Shown here piece by piece: positions 13,603 through 28,600 of a stretch of 64,000 bases of DNA. Position 1 is the first letter of the stretch. Every line of letters begins with the position of its first letter. The notes beneath the pieces were generated by a model. That model was not told the origin of the DNA and ran no database searches. It saw nothing but the letters and a program-made list of their open reading frames with translations. Both the position numbers and the translations under genes were made by a program. This stretch comes from Dipetalonema caudispina (Eukaryota; Nematoda; Chromadorea; Rhabditida; Onchocercidae), in NCBI GenBank assembly GCA_013365325.1, contig JABVXV010000025.1, positions 1 through 64,000 on the forward strand, read 5' to 3'.

Positions 13603-16600
13603 GTTATTTTTTCATTATGGTTCAGATTTTTCTTTTATAACAAATCGTTTCCAATTCAGTTACCCCGATTTCTCTCATTATCCACTGGTTACTTTCAATA
13701 ATTAAAATGTAAAAGTTCAACTTTAATTCAGAAAGGAATAGGGTTAATCCAGAAATGCGAAGATCTATCGGATACAGCCAAAATTACTTAAATTGTATTC
13801 CATCAAACCTATTGTCACTATATACGACTCTCATAACTATTCTTTTCCTTTTTTTATTCAACTTTTCAATCGCAACTGTGTGAATGTCGTATAGGTCACT
13901 TTACTACATTATAATAGTGGCTTTTAATATGTCTAACTCAAATATCATTCCATCAGAGGTCAAAGGATATTGAGACTGAAGAACTGAATATGACCTTTCT
14001 ATTCCGATTCGCATCAATTCGTTTATTATCGTAAAAATCTATTTTCGATATTGAGTTAGATGATAATTTCTAGCTCTTAAAACATTATGAAGAATCACTT
14101 AAGTTGAAATTGAAGCATAAATTTTGAGTGGAATTTTTTAAAACCATAAATGACAGCTGTCATGAAAGAAGGTTGTTTTGGAAAATTTTATGAATGGGCC
14201 TTTCATATCTGGAAATTTTGAATATAAAGACATAATTTTTCAAATTTTAAAATTTTACTTCGCTCTGTCGATAAAATCTTATTTCACTAGTTTGTAAAGT
14301 GACAACTGTATTCCTATAAATATGTAAGGTTTATAGTTCCCCTTTCTAAATTCGCAATTTTTTTTTTGAATTCCAAACTTTTCTAATCCTCTATTTTGTT
14401 CCGATTCACGATTTCCTCTTCTACCCATTCCATTCTGATTTTTTGTCCATTTTTGTTTACATTGTAAAGTCAGAATGACTGTTTAAAATCATAAAATTCA
14501 GCCAATTTTCCCAACAATTTTCAACTTAAATATCAATATTGACACATATTGTCAAAGATTGAAATATGATCGATCAATTTGAGTGTTCCCTTTAGGATGC
14601 AATTGAAATCCGTCATTGTTGAGAGTGCCGAGGAAAATCACTTTACTAAACCAATGTAGTGTAACGTGGAAGATTTTGAAAATTTTTAAATTAGTTCCCA
14701 CTTGTCAAACAAATTTGATTTCAATTTTATTAAATTGATCATAAATTTCTTTCCTCTTTATGTACTGCAAGAATTTATTCACTTTTAAAAGCTATTAGCT
14801 TAGGACAGCCCAAAATGTCTGCTTTATCCAACCAGGAAATCTGGAAACTTTCCTTTCATCATTACATATCCCTATGCAAATCTTCCAATAACGATTTATG
14901 CAGTAGTTGTAGTAAAATTTCATTTACCAATAGCGCTAATACTATTTAGCCATTCAGCGCTCAATTTTACTATGATGGAAAATCAGTGAATTTCATTCAA
15001 ATGAAGGAAATGGCACTAAACAAATTTAATGTGTAGTCAGTCAATTATCGCACCTCTTTGACGGAGTATGAATGAATAAGAGGGAGGAGAAAGATGACAG
15101 TTCCGTGAAAGGTGGTGACAATTCCGTCTTACTAGCAGAAAGCAAAATTTCGAGCATTTTGTTTTTGGTCCATTCTGTTAAAATAAGAGTAGTCATAACT
15201 GGCAAGGACAAATATAATCTTTTATGGGTAATTTATGAATAATTAGCATTTCTTCAAATTTCCTAAAATTTGTCACATAGTTCTACGAAAGCTCTTTTTA
15301 TTGATAATAAGCATGAAATGTAACACTGTGTGACATTGCCATCGAGTCATGTTGTTTGTTTTTAACATTACAAACCAATAATTCCCGCAAAGGAGTAACT
15401 TTCGAATCTATCACAACTTTCGGCTTTCTAATCCATGAACCCAACTAATCATGTGATGACCTTTAGTCTTGTATCCAACATATACATCACTTGTGATACC
15501 GCTCTCCACTATTGCACTAATTTCAGCTGCCGAATTTGGGATTAATGTCTTTCGTATAGTCTTTGACCTTTTACAAAATTCATGATGGCTTCCTAAGGAT
15601 ACCTTCAAATCGATTGTTACTTGAATTTTTTGAGGAATTAAATTATGTCTAAAAAGGGTTAATTTTTATGAAATACTTTCTCCATGAAACTTTTGCAATG
15701 AAACATTTTTCATTGTTAGATTTGAAATATTCCATCCTAATTCTATCTTTAAAGGAAAGCGAAAAAAAAAAACAATCATAACTGATCAAATATGAAATAC
15801 TGAATTCGTGTACTTATGTTTTTTGTAACAGCCGCTTTAAAAACTTTATTTTAATTAAAGAAGTATGCATTAAAATAAACAAATACTAAAGTTTCATTCC
15901 CAAATAGTTTTTTGTTTTGTTTGTTTTTTTTTCTTTTTTTTTTACATTCATTCTTTTATTTTCCTTAAGTCAGATGTTATATCTTTTTTGTCAAATTGAA
16001 ATTCAACGAAAAAAAAAAAAAATGAAACGATAGAGTTCTTCTTTATCGTTTTCAACGAATTCGCTCGTTTCATAATAGAAATAAAAAAATGGAAGGAAGT
16101 TGATTGATGCTATTTTCATCTATAAAGTATCAGCCGAACATTTTCGTATTTCTTCGTCTCTTTCAACTCGATAATGTTCATGACGAAAATTTCTTTTTTT
16201 TTTTTTTAACAAATTACTAAAAAAGTCATCAAGGGCAAACATTTACTTAGAAAAAAAAAATTTTTTTTTTTTCTTTTTTGAATGACGTTTATGTCAAACT
16301 ATCATAAAGAATCCGTTTGGTTTTCGTTTTTTTTTTTTACGGCTTTTTACATCTCAAAGAAGATTTAATTGATGAAAATTCAAAGTAGTGAAGATTATTC
16401 TTTTTTTTTTTTTTGTTTTTATGTTGCCGACTTAATTTTAATAAAAAGTAATTTTCGTAATAAGTGAAGTTGATTAAAAGTGGAATTGGTAGCACGGGAT
16501 GGTTCTAGAAGACAACAATTAATAAATCAGGAAAGATTTTAATTAAATAAATCGTGGAGGATTTTAATTAGTAAATGATCATACTTTGGAAATATTTGAT

Positions 16601-19600
16601 ATATTGCGATATTGAAAACATAAAAATCTTACTTTATGTTTTAAGATGAAAAGATTTATTCCATTAAAAGTTGACAACTAATTTATTTCTTCATTCTCTA
16701 AAATTCTTATGCTACCATTCAACTTATTGAAAATTTTGGCAATCAATTTTCAATATATGAAATTAATTTCTGAAATTCATACAGTGCTACTTAACATTCT
16801 TAACCCATTGCTAAAAAAACATTTCATTGAAAAATTTTATTCCAATCAATAGCTTAAGTTTATATTTTATTATCCTATTGCCATAACTAAATGATATTTG
16901 GGTTAGAATAAATTATACATTATTCTTCGTTTACATACTACTCACTACCTTTTGTAAATCTCCGCTAAATTTATTCTTACATTTGAAATTTTGCAAATAT
17001 CCATCAGTAATTTTTAATTATACTTTTTTCCCAATTTATTCCACTAATTCTGACCAATTCCGAATGAAGTTGAGCTGTTTGAAGAGAAATTCTTCTATAA
17101 AGTGCAGGGGTTAATTTGCATATCAACCGTGATTTTTACAAATTATAAGAATGGATTTGTTAGTTTTTTTTTTCAATTCATATTGAATGAACAATTTGTA
17201 AGTGTCGTCGTATGTTTTGGCCCTATTTCTTCAAGTAAATATCTTTAATTTCCTGTTAAAATCGGTGCTTCAGTGTGGTGGTAAAAGGATAGTTTGTCGT
17301 TTGTTTGAGAAGAGATGCGCAGGTACCGATAACACAACACAATGTACTGCGATCACATCAGCTCAGCTCAACAAATGCTTTTATTTCATTCGTTTCCTCT
17401 TTCATTTCAATATTTATTGGGCCTATTTTAATACTTACATAGAAAGCCAAGATATTAATTTTAATTTTTCATCGCAAGATTTAAGGTGTGAAAAGGGATG
17501 TAAGCAATATCCAACGAATTATTAGGCTATGCACATGTTGGTAAATATATGTTATGTGGACTATTGAAATAGTTCTGACCTTTATTGATTAATATTTACC
17601 AATAGTTTATTTTCTCTTTTAACATCATATTTCGAGCAATATTACATTAAAATATTTATTTTTCATTTAAAAATGATATGTTTTGACAACTGGTTGACAT
17701 AAATTTCAAATTATCTCATTTTGTTTTCAAATAGTTCCAAATAAAAAAAAAAAAAAAAATCCCATCGTTCTTATTTCTCTGTAAGCCTTACTATTACAAA
17801 TACTACTTTCCCTCTCTGTTCGTATTTTTCACTTATTGTCGTAAAATGTCGCGCAGCCTATCGTTTCCTATTTTGTTTGCTGTTATTAGTACTTATTGTA
17901 TTTGTTCTGCATATCCGTATCTATCATCGATCCATCTCGATCGACTCCACCTTCATTCGGTCACAAATTACAATAATCGCAGTGTCTCTACCTCTGTCCA
18001 TCCATCTATCTATTCCTGACCATAGCAAATAATCCTCAATAAATAACATTCTCTCTCTCTCTCTTTCTCATATAGCTACTTTTGACCTCTTCATTTTTTT
18101 TCTTTTTATTCTTTCTCAACGGATGAATTTTAAAATTGATTCGCAAGCATTTTTGTTAATGTTATCATATTAAGAAGCTGATGAAACTATTCCGATTTAC
18201 CTGTAATTTTACTGGATCAAATTTCGCTATTTAACCAATTCATGAAACGGAAGATCGAAAATACTACAAATTGATATACTTGTATTAAAAGATTTCCTTC
18301 AAGTTTATCCAGAAATTTACGAAATTTAAACGTGTTTTAATTCTCATAGTTGAAATATGTTAATTAAGATTGCATGATAGATAGATAGTCACCAGTAGTT
18401 GGGAAGAATATGCAAATTAGACTTCAACGATGATAGACTCATTATTTGAGAGCGCAATTAGTTATTCGTAACAATAAATGAGTTCTAATTTTGTAGTTCT
18501 TGTCGCTAATGAATGTCTTGATCAAAATTGATAGATTTGTCCCTTAGGCATGAAGTTTTTTCAAGTAATTCTATTTTTCATATGCAAAAATAATTTTAGT
18601 CTTCTTAGCATGTCAAACTTTGCTCTCTTTGATGGATTCTATCATTAGCATCTTAGCTTCATTTGTTTATTTCCTGCTTGATTAGGGATAACTAACTGAT
18701 TACTTTTACACTCATTAGGGAGTAAGAAATTTGATATCAATCTGTCGAAATTTTTACTTTACTTCGTATTCTTCTGAAGAATAGTGGAATTAAAAGCTTT
18801 TCGTTTTGCTATTTATTGGATGGTGAAATAATAAACGATTCATTTTTATCTTCTATTCACATTGTTAACATTTCGTCGTGCTTTTGCCACCTGATGCTTT
18901 GCTGATATATATGGTTGATGGTTCAATGTATCATCCTCTTATTCTTTGCAAAAACATTTTCCTCCTGTTTGGCTTTAAAGAAATTTCGACTCCTCCCAGC
19001 TAATTTACATAATATCCCATTTTTTTTTTTCTTTTTCATTTTAGATCTATCAATGGAATCATGTGAAGGGATAATTTTATTGTAGAAATTAATCTGATTT
19101 TGTTAAAAATAAAATGAAAGATGCTTTTTTTTGGTTAGTTCAGCAATTGCTTTTATAGTTGTTCCTAAATTTGATTTGTGACGAAAATTTTTAGAGCATT
19201 TGCAATAATCAAAGTAGCATTGAGCTGAGGAAAGTGATTGTTTGTATTAAATGAACTATGAATGGATTGATTATTCATCTTTCGTTGTCATCATTTGTCA
19301 TCTAAGAGTATCATTTAAAATTTCAAAAGTAGCTCAAATTAATTCAAAGCATAAATAGTAAAGAGTTATGTAATAGATAACGTTTTCCTTGTAAAGCTTA
19401 ATGTCATCTTTATCCTATTTTTTAACAAGCGATAGTTGATGTACTGATGTATCTTTTCGGTTAAAGTATTAATAGCTTAATTAAAAGTTCGCAATGATTA
19501 AGCATTTCACAAGAGAGTTTATTGTAAAAGTTGCAGTGAAAATGTGAAACTTTTTCATGATGGGATTTTATTTTTTCAAACTGTCGAAACAATTTAAGGT

Positions 19601-22600
19601 AAAAATAAGAAGTCAGAGAGTACATTACTTCGCCTTAAACTTTTATTCAGCTTATTTATGAGTAGCTTAAAGTAATATTCTATCATAACTAGAAGGATTA
19701 GTTAATTTGTTGGAATGCTTAAAATAATATCTGATCAGTAGTTTCTTCGGATCAATCATTTGTAAGGAAAAGCTCTCATCATTTCTTATAGAAATAGTTT
19801 GTATTGTTTCCTTTTTCATTAGGAGATGTTGGTTAGCAGCCGTAATGGTACATATAAACTTTAGAGGGAGGAAAAGTGGTTTACATGCCCCATTGAAAAC
19901 AGAGATTTGATGCTTTTAGAAATGATTATTTGATTTGATTCTATTCCCTTTTTATCTCTCACAATATATTTTTCTCTCTTACTTGCTACTCTTACACATC
20001 GGGGACAATTTTTTATTAATGGATTTGAATCATTCATCTGTAATTCTTGTCGGCAGCACCTTTTGAAGTTATGGAGAATGTTAATTATGTATAATGCATG
20101 TAATACCATAGAAAGGACTGCAACGGGAACTATTTCTCTAATTTCATATATCAGTATTTTTCCTGTCATTTAAATTGATACTGATACTGAATAAACGGAC
20201 AATTCTCATCTATAATCAGCTTACTTTGTGGATAAATAGTTCTGATTTAAGCAGTGCTTCACATATACCATTTTATCTGCGATAGTGAAGAAATGACACC
20301 CAATGTTCCTTTCCAGTATTTCTTCTGAACTTCGTCGAAATACAGTCAAGAAGAAGATCGGAAGCTTATCAAATCATTGATAGGACAATGCTCCATTCTA
20401 TTATTGAATGTATTGCTCAAGATGATACAAATTTCAATGATATTAAAAGATTTTACAATAAATAGTAGTAATCGAGGTAAGAGATCGGGGTTAAGAGAAT
20501 GATTGTAATTGATGAAAGATATTATGCACGACCACCTGTTCTTGAGGAAGAAGAGTAATGTCCCCTCTCTAATGAGGAGATATATAATCCATTCTGTCCT
20601 CACTCTGCGATCTCTCTCTTATCCGATCGATTAATGGTGATCAATGTCTCATCCCTATAATACTGATATTCGCAGTTTGAAATTCAAGATTTGAGGTTTA
20701 TGAAATGTGAGAAGATTTAAATGATGGATGAGATGGCATCGCATCTTTTTATTATCTCTATTATTCAGCTATTATTCATAGCGTCAATTACTGTCAACTC
20801 GATATACTCTGTAGTATTTCATACTGTTTTTGTATTTCATTGATCATATCATTTTTAATACTAATCAAATCATCATAAGATCGAGATCGATATCGATCAA
20901 GCTAGAGCATCTTGACGACCTATTTTTTATACATCTTATTGAAATATTCCAAGCAACCATTGTTCCTTCATTGAATTCTTCCATCTATCAATACTAGAAT
21001 ACATTCCATTGTTTGACGTTTGGGGAAGAATGTAAAAGTGACGTGACGTGATAAGTGTAACATTGGTTCGAAGATGGTAGATTTAACGGTATCGGTCTTA
21101 AGACTATACGGGAATTGGGCTCCAGATAATCGTATTTGCTTGAAATCAAGAAAGAAGAAAGAATCTCACCACTACAGCGTGACAATTTGAGATCTGTATT
21201 TCTTCACCCTGTAGTTTGTTTGATATCTTTAGAAGGTTTGCGAATTTTCAACTAGTAATTCCATTTCCGGTCAAAAAGAACGTATTTGATAGAGGAATGT
21301 CTACATTGCATTGTTCCTTAGAGATTTTACATCCCATCGATGATTTACACATCCCTGAATCTATATATATATATATATATATATACTATTTTTAATAGAC
21401 AATTAATTTTGACTTTCAAAATCTTTATCCTTTTTTATCATTCTTTTGATGAATAAATAAAGGTTTTCTGTGTCGAGCGAGCTTTTCTTCAATAAAAATG
21501 CATTGAAGAATATAAAATTATGGAGATATTTGAAGAGTTTCTCCTTTCTCTTGACTCTTCTTGTTAATCTTTGTAAGTTGGCAAATCGTTTTAAGAATAT
21601 TTTGAAGTCAAAATTCATAGCAATTTTACTGTTCTGGGCTGTTTCCCTGCGTATTTGATTGTTTCCTTTGAAATGTAAAGGGTTCGAATTTCAAAATCAA
21701 TTATTTTACAGATGGTGTGGAAAATGATGATTTGTTAGTCAGAGTAGAGGAAAACAGTCAAAACAACAACAGCGACACAACAACAACAATTGCTGATATA
21801 AATATGAGTAAGAAACGTGAAGCCTTCATGATCAACGACAGACCTATTCATCTCGCCACAAACAAGGTTACGATATATATATATTAACCATAGCATTTAT
21901 ATGAAATTTAGTGAAGATTTCGCAGTTCTTAGAAATTTAACAAGTTAGTAAATTTGAATGTTGAGAAGAGTAGATTTGCATTATGTAAAGTAGATTTCAT
22001 ATAGTGGTGGCTTTGCTCATTTCATTCCTGTCACACTTGTGTCACAAGCAATGTGATCACTTTTATTGTTTATACCTTGATTTATATAATAATTATTTGA
22101 TATTTCACTCGTACTCTTCGTTACGATATATTCTGATATCGGGAAGGAAAAATGGCATGGTCATGGAAAACTAAAAAAAGTTATACCTAATCATGATCTG
22201 TTGCAGTTTCCTGATCAGGCGGTGCCGGTAACATTGATGAGTAAGTGTGTTCCAGTAGAGTGTACGAGTAGTCCGATTGTCGATATATTGGCTTCAACAG
22301 CTATGGATGTAAGAATTACTTTTATTATAGTTTTAGATGGAGAATTGCTAATTTATCATTATTTTTAATCAAAGATTAATATAGTAAAAACCTCTTTATA
22401 TTAGACTCATATTTTATTGAGATCCTTGAATATCCATATATGCTGAAGTCACTTCCTGTTTGCGAAAACAAAATTGATATGTGAGTACAAATCTCTGCTC
22501 AGAATTAGTCATCGGTGGGTCGAAATGGCTGTCGGCGAACAACAACACTTTTGAGAGAGCTGTGTTTTATTTTTCCAACCGTTGTGTAAAAACCTTTTTG

Positions 22601-25600
22601 ACTGGTTCGACATTGGCTTTCTGGAAGAAATGGCTTTAATACTTTAAAAATTTAGTTTGGATATTTTCCTGAGGACTAAGGCAAAAATGTGCTGGAAAAG
22701 AGAAGCTGATTTTAGACGTTTAATTTCTTTGCTGTTTTCTGAGTTGCATTGTTTGTTCTTTTTTGCATGATTGATTTATGAAGAGCTCAGGTGCTGCATT
22801 AGTTCATTACTTCATTTAGATTTTTATTGGAGAGATCAAGTCAATCTCGGCGTTTAGCTTTGATTATTTCAGCATCCTAAACCACCGCCAAATTTCAAAG
22901 TAGGCATCGGTCGTATGAAGAAATCTACAGCAGTACAATGTGACAGACGTACAAATTCATCGAAAGATAAAAGAAAAAGCAAATTCGTTGAAGTAAGTTG
23001 ATGCTAGTTAATTTATTTCTTAAGAAGTTTTAATGAAATGACGAAATTTTCTCCTGTCCTTATATAAATGCAAGCAATAATGAGTCGTGAAATTATGCAA
23101 AGTAAGAGAATAAGTATCTTTTTGTTTGCTAAATAGTTGAGTCATAACCAAAATCAAAGTTATTCAGAAACTTTGCATAATTTGTTTTCCAATAAAATTG
23201 AATATTGATAAAGAAATAACACATTTCTTCAAGTTCAAATATAATTCAATACTTTTACAGTCATCAAACCGTGAAGGAAAAAATCAAGATGGCGCAAGAA
23301 GTGGAAATGAAAAAGGGATCACGCTGCTGGAGCAAATTATTCGCACACATCCCATTTGGTATTTGCAGCATATCGGGCGTTCCGCTGCTACCCATTTGCT
23401 TCGCCCAATGAACGAAGGGGTAAATGTAGTTCCCAGCGATTTTCTAAATTCAAACAAGAAATTAGTTTTTCATAAACGATTCATGTAACGCGTTGTGGCA
23501 ATTTGATCAGGATTTTAGAATGTCTAATTCTTCACGCTTCGTTGCTTTCATTATATCTACGAACTTGATCTAGCGTGCAAATTTCAAGGTTAATTTGGAA
23601 TTTTTACAGTCCCAGCAATTATAATTATTATCTCTTAAATTGTGCATTCGGATATTTTGTAAAATTTAAGCCAATATTATATGCCCTTAAACATTTGTAG
23701 GCCTTTATCGTGCGATCATCATCAAAACCTAATGCAATGGCATTAAGTATTCGTTCACCTCCTGGTTTGACATCCGATATTGATCATTATCTTATCGAAT
23801 CAGCCGGTCCGGATAGAAGTGTACGTGTGGAATCGTCGCCTTACTACTTTAAATCACTTCCTTTATTAATTGAACATTACTGTTTGAACGGGTAAGTTTG
23901 AATTTTTAGATATCTTGGTTCAAGTGTTTTTGATAAAATTCGAAATTTATTTGCCAAGAAGTTTTGTAATTTGAAATGCATTTTTGGCGTGTATTCTTGC
24001 GTTTTTATAAAAGTGTATTCTTTTAAAAGGACAGTTCCAAAATTATCGGTGGTTAGGAGCAGTACGAGCATTATATAATCGTAGATGTTTGGGATAGTGA
24101 GTGTAATGTGCTTCAACAAAATTCTTTTTTGGCGTTTTGGCCGTACATATTGTACAAATCGGAAAACGAAGCTCACATTCCCTGATTCTTCATGATTCTA
24201 TGCGATTTAATCTCGTACGAGCAATACCAAAGTTAGAAGTAGTTACCTGTGGTATTAGTGTAAGTACTTGATGAAATGAGTGGAATTAATGTTAGTTACT
24301 TGATGAGGAAATGGAATTTAGTGAATAATTTACTAGAATTTCTATCAAATTAGGGATATTGTGGAGTGTTGTGCTTTGATGTATTTGAAAGGGAAAGGCT
24401 GCATAAATTTTCACTGGAAAAGACAGCTGACGTCTATATTTGATTTCATTATTCCCATATGTCGCTTCTTATAATCAAGTCATTTACCCTGAAAGCTCAT
24501 TTATTGCTTGTTATGATTAGACTTGAAATATGAAATGAAATTTGGAATTGACAAGAAAAAAATTGAGTGCATGAAATTTGTTTTCTATGATTCTTTTGAT
24601 TTGCAGTGAAGAACTTCAGACGAATCTTGTCTTACCGGTTGCAATTACACGCTGCTGTACGAGCATTCAGTTGCAGAGTCTGGCATTGATGGGTCAAGGT
24701 TAGTGCAGTATTTCACATTCTTTCGTTTTCTGCATTTTCCGCTGTTGTCCTCCAATGTCCTTTATTCCAGTAATTGTTTGCTTGATACACTTCTTGTATT
24801 CCTAATGATTGATTAGGTTTTCTTGTAGCCATTCTTTCCTTGAAGTGCTGAAGAATCTAAATTTTCTACTTTTGAATTTGGAGTGATAAAAAAGCTAAAG
24901 TTAATGAAATTGAAATCTGAAAGTCTCTTTTTGCCGTGAAATTTCTTTTTCTGCCAAGTTCATGATTAATCATTACTTCTAACAAAACTCTTTCTGTTTT
25001 TGTGACGAATGCATCTTCTGCTTAATGCTACGATTATTCTTGCGTTTTCTTAATTTCAGTCAAGTCGCTTAGCGCAATGAAATGAAGTGAATTGCATTAG
25101 AAAAAATGTATTGAAGTAGTGAGTTTGCCGTTTTTAATTTGGCGGCTTATCATCGCTGATATTAGACAAAGTTATTAAAATAGAAGTAAACCATAATTGT
25201 CTACTAGTTGTGACAACAGATGAACTTATATCTGAAATAAGTTATGTTAGGTCTGAATAAACATTCTGGATTCCATTCTCAAACATTAATTTCGTGCGTT
25301 TTTTTTCCAACTTCATGAACCAGAAATTCTCTTTCTCGCAGTTTTCAATTTCGAATCTGGTGGGTTATCGTTCTGTCAGTTATTTATCATTTTTCTTAGT
25401 CAGCATTTTGCCTTTTAGCCTTTTGCAAGCAATCAGTAATTGGGTGACATTGCTGCTGCAATCACCATGAGGTATATATAAATATATATTTATGTATACG
25501 TGTTGGCTATGGCTGAACAGTAAAACACTTTCTTGTTGGTGACCTCTGTCCTTTTCTGAACATCTTTCTGTCATTCCTATGGAAAAAAGAAAGATCCTTT

Positions 25601-28600
25601 AATTTATGTGTTTACACTGCCTGGGTATTTATTCTATGCATCTGTTTTGTGTACTTCACTTCCTTATCTTAACTATCTTGACTTTGGAATCGACTGGAAT
25701 GAACCAGTCGCGCGGGCGATCGAATGAAAATGAAAAAATAGGCCATGTTATAAATCAACGTTAAATTCGGTAGTGTTAAAATTAATGAAGTATCAAAATC
25801 GGATAGTGGCTGAAAATTGAATGTCCTGTAAGGCAGATGCGTATTATGCAATATGCTTGACATAAAGTAATGCAGCATTGAGCGATTCAGGTCTTATCTT
25901 ACGTCAAGGATTTTAGCTTGTCATTACTTCTTTGAGAGCTAATATTTATTTAAAATGTCAAATTATTTGAATTTAAAACTACTGTGAGTTGGTCATATCA
26001 TATTTTTTCACTTACAAAATAACAAATGATTTTGACGAGTAAATTTTTGTTTGGGTGGCCGGACACTACATGCCAAGAAAATCCCCTCAGAGAGCAAGAC
26101 TTCTCGGTGTACTTCTACATAGAGAAGTTCAACTAATAGATACAGTTGGTTTGTTTTCACTGCACCGTAGTCCAGTTTTCAGAGTTTCTCATCGTAAAAT
26201 TCATTTTTTGCTATTTTGGATCAAAATTTAGTAGTTAGTTCAATGTTACAGTCTTCAAAAGCAATTAACTTGGAGAAAAATGTTCCAAACATCTCGACGC
26301 ATTTTTTTTTTCCTGGGTGCAGTAGAAATGCGGAAGTATAGTTTATATTTTCTCAAATATTTTTGCATTATTGTTGTATAATGCAAGTATCTGGAGATTT
26401 CCAAATTGAACTTTTCTAATATTTCGCAAGTAAAATTGAATAGCTGAAGACTTATTGGAATAAAGTAATTATAAATACTTGCGATCATAATAGGCAAATA
26501 AATCGAGTTTCCTTGAAGTAAAACTTCGTCTTCGAACCATCGGAAAGAAGGCATATCAAGAAGACATAAACTTTTTTAACAGCAATTGTAAAATTATTGA
26601 GGAAATTTGCCGTTTGCAAAAGAAATACAAGAAAATGAAAATTTTGATTGCGTAGTGATGAGTATCCTCTTGGTTTCTTTGACCTCTGTTTTACCAATTT
26701 GAACTGTTATATTCATAATCCCCTCTTTTTATGTCTGTTTCTGCGAGGTTTTTCACTATTCAACATTGTTTACACTGGTAATCCAAATTTCTTGCTTACT
26801 TAGATCTTAATGAAGAACCAGAGAATTTGCTTCGTCAACTCATATGATCACTATTATCCCTATTTTTGTCGTTTTTATTAGTATTATAAATATTCTGAAG
26901 ATGGCTTAATAAAATTTCAAGCATACAATAAACGATCGCACTAATCTTGACAATTTGGCGAAGATTTTTGATATTTCTTGTTTAAATGATCTAAGAAAAT
27001 CTGATTTTTTCAGGAAACATTTAAGCTCTCATTTTTTTAAATCTTATTTTTTTCTATCTACTGTCCGTAAATCTCGAAATGACAAATCAGACCCTCGTTT
27101 TATATTAATGAAGGGAAGAAAATTAGCCGCAGTACTCTTTGTTTTCCAATTAATAAAGTCTTTTATCCTTTCGTGGCTCAAATAGGAAGCTTAACCCAAT
27201 TCTCTTGAAATTTCAACCTCATGGCTGGTATGGATATGCAGAAGTTTACTTGAGCTACTATGGCGAAATATTCGAAAGTTTGCGTTTGCTTTGTTTTTCA
27301 TTGTGTTATTAACTAGTATTCTTATTTAAAGGAAAATTCAAACGTTTTCCATTTTGCTCCAGAAAGAATTTTTCAGAGTTTTGTCACTACTGCGATCATT
27401 TGTTTTTTCTTGTCCGAAGAGTTTGTATTTATTGGATTTGTGGTGCGGGCATTTCGAAGACAGCATTTTGCTTTTTATATTTCTCTGGTTTTGTTGTTGA
27501 GAAAAACACTCTTTATTCAAGCATTTTCAAACGAAAAAAAAGTAATATATATAATATATATATACAAATATTTCTGGCTTCTTCTAATAAACAACAGATT
27601 GTTGACTTTGATGAACAGGTGGCATTGTCGGGAGTATTGAATTATCTGTCCAGTTTTTCAAAAGTTTTCTTAGGATGAAGTTCCCAGTGCGAATATCACG
27701 ACGAAAACAGATAAATTTTAGTTCGCCAAACGCATTGACTTAAATGGTTATAAATTTTCTTGAGCTTTATAGGGTTCTCGAAATTTTATTGAGGAAAATG
27801 CTAACAAATGCTCTTGCACAGCTTCAATTTCTCAATATTTAGTTCAGAAAATGGCGGAAGATGCATGGTGCGCCTGATCCTTCTATACAAATTGAAAACA
27901 TCAAATTACATCTGTATTCGAATATTTTTTAACAAACTGACCCATTTCAATGTACCACTTGGATTGGTCGCATCATTCATCATCTTGCATTCGTTGCTGC
28001 TTCGATTTAAAAATTCTTTTCTAATTTGCAGAAGTTATAGTTTCAATATTGATTGAAACTATGAAATTAAGCAGCCTTGAAGATTGATAGTAGTTGCTTA
28101 TTTCAGGTTCCAAGTCCATTATACATTATAAAGGTGGCTCTGATAGAGAAAACGATATTGAGCAGGGAGTTACTTGAGCGCTGTTAATTTCTTAATCTTT
28201 TCTGCTTTACCATACGGTTCAAGGCTTCCAACACATTGTTTCATTTACGTTAGTTTTGGGATCCAAAATCCTTAAGTTACTTTAGTTCTAAAAAAGAAAA
28301 TTAGGAACAAAAGAAAAAACAAATCGTTTAAATTAGTCTCGAATCAGTGGTAAAATAAGCTAAAATTTTTTGTAGGTGAAAGTTTTCTTTGCTTCAAACA
28401 GACAATATTTTTATTTACTCTGTTAAAACTAATTACAATGCCTTTAAATTGGCGACCTTTTACCCTGACTTTATGTCTTTCTTCTTGCTGTTTCCTTCTT
28501 TTCTTTTTCAATTTACTTCTTTCACTATCGTAACTTTCAGTGTCGTAAACAATTGTCCTCGTGTTGATAGATATTCCACTATCAATTGGCTCCGTTTTGT

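Larger units (their letters stand above)
13603..21711 (+). other. 8.1 kb intron 2 of the RIN gene
   Basis: AT-rich intron with donor GTTATT and acceptor TTTTACAG. It carries a T-rich stretch (about 15900-16440), a CT tract, an AT microsatellite, an antisense exon-like frame (15411-15648), a small secreted-type frame (17846-18019) and a plus-strand open block at about 20317-20476. Confidence 0.5.

Noticed and set aside
17277..17325. Short plus-strand block CGGKRIVCRLFEKRC between TTCAG and GTACCG
   Set aside because: Wrong phase for inclusion between RIN exons 2 and 3, and no start codon.
19861..20169. 102-codon minus-strand frame with a hydrophobic start
   Set aside because: One or two frames of this length are expected by chance in 64 kb of this composition, and no splice partner was found.
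24172..24259. Exon-like frame between the SH2 exons (SHSLILHDSMRFNLV...)
   Set aside because: Splicing it in breaks phase with the next exon, whereas exon 23701-23891 joins 24607 directly and restores the family motif HYCLNGEELQ.
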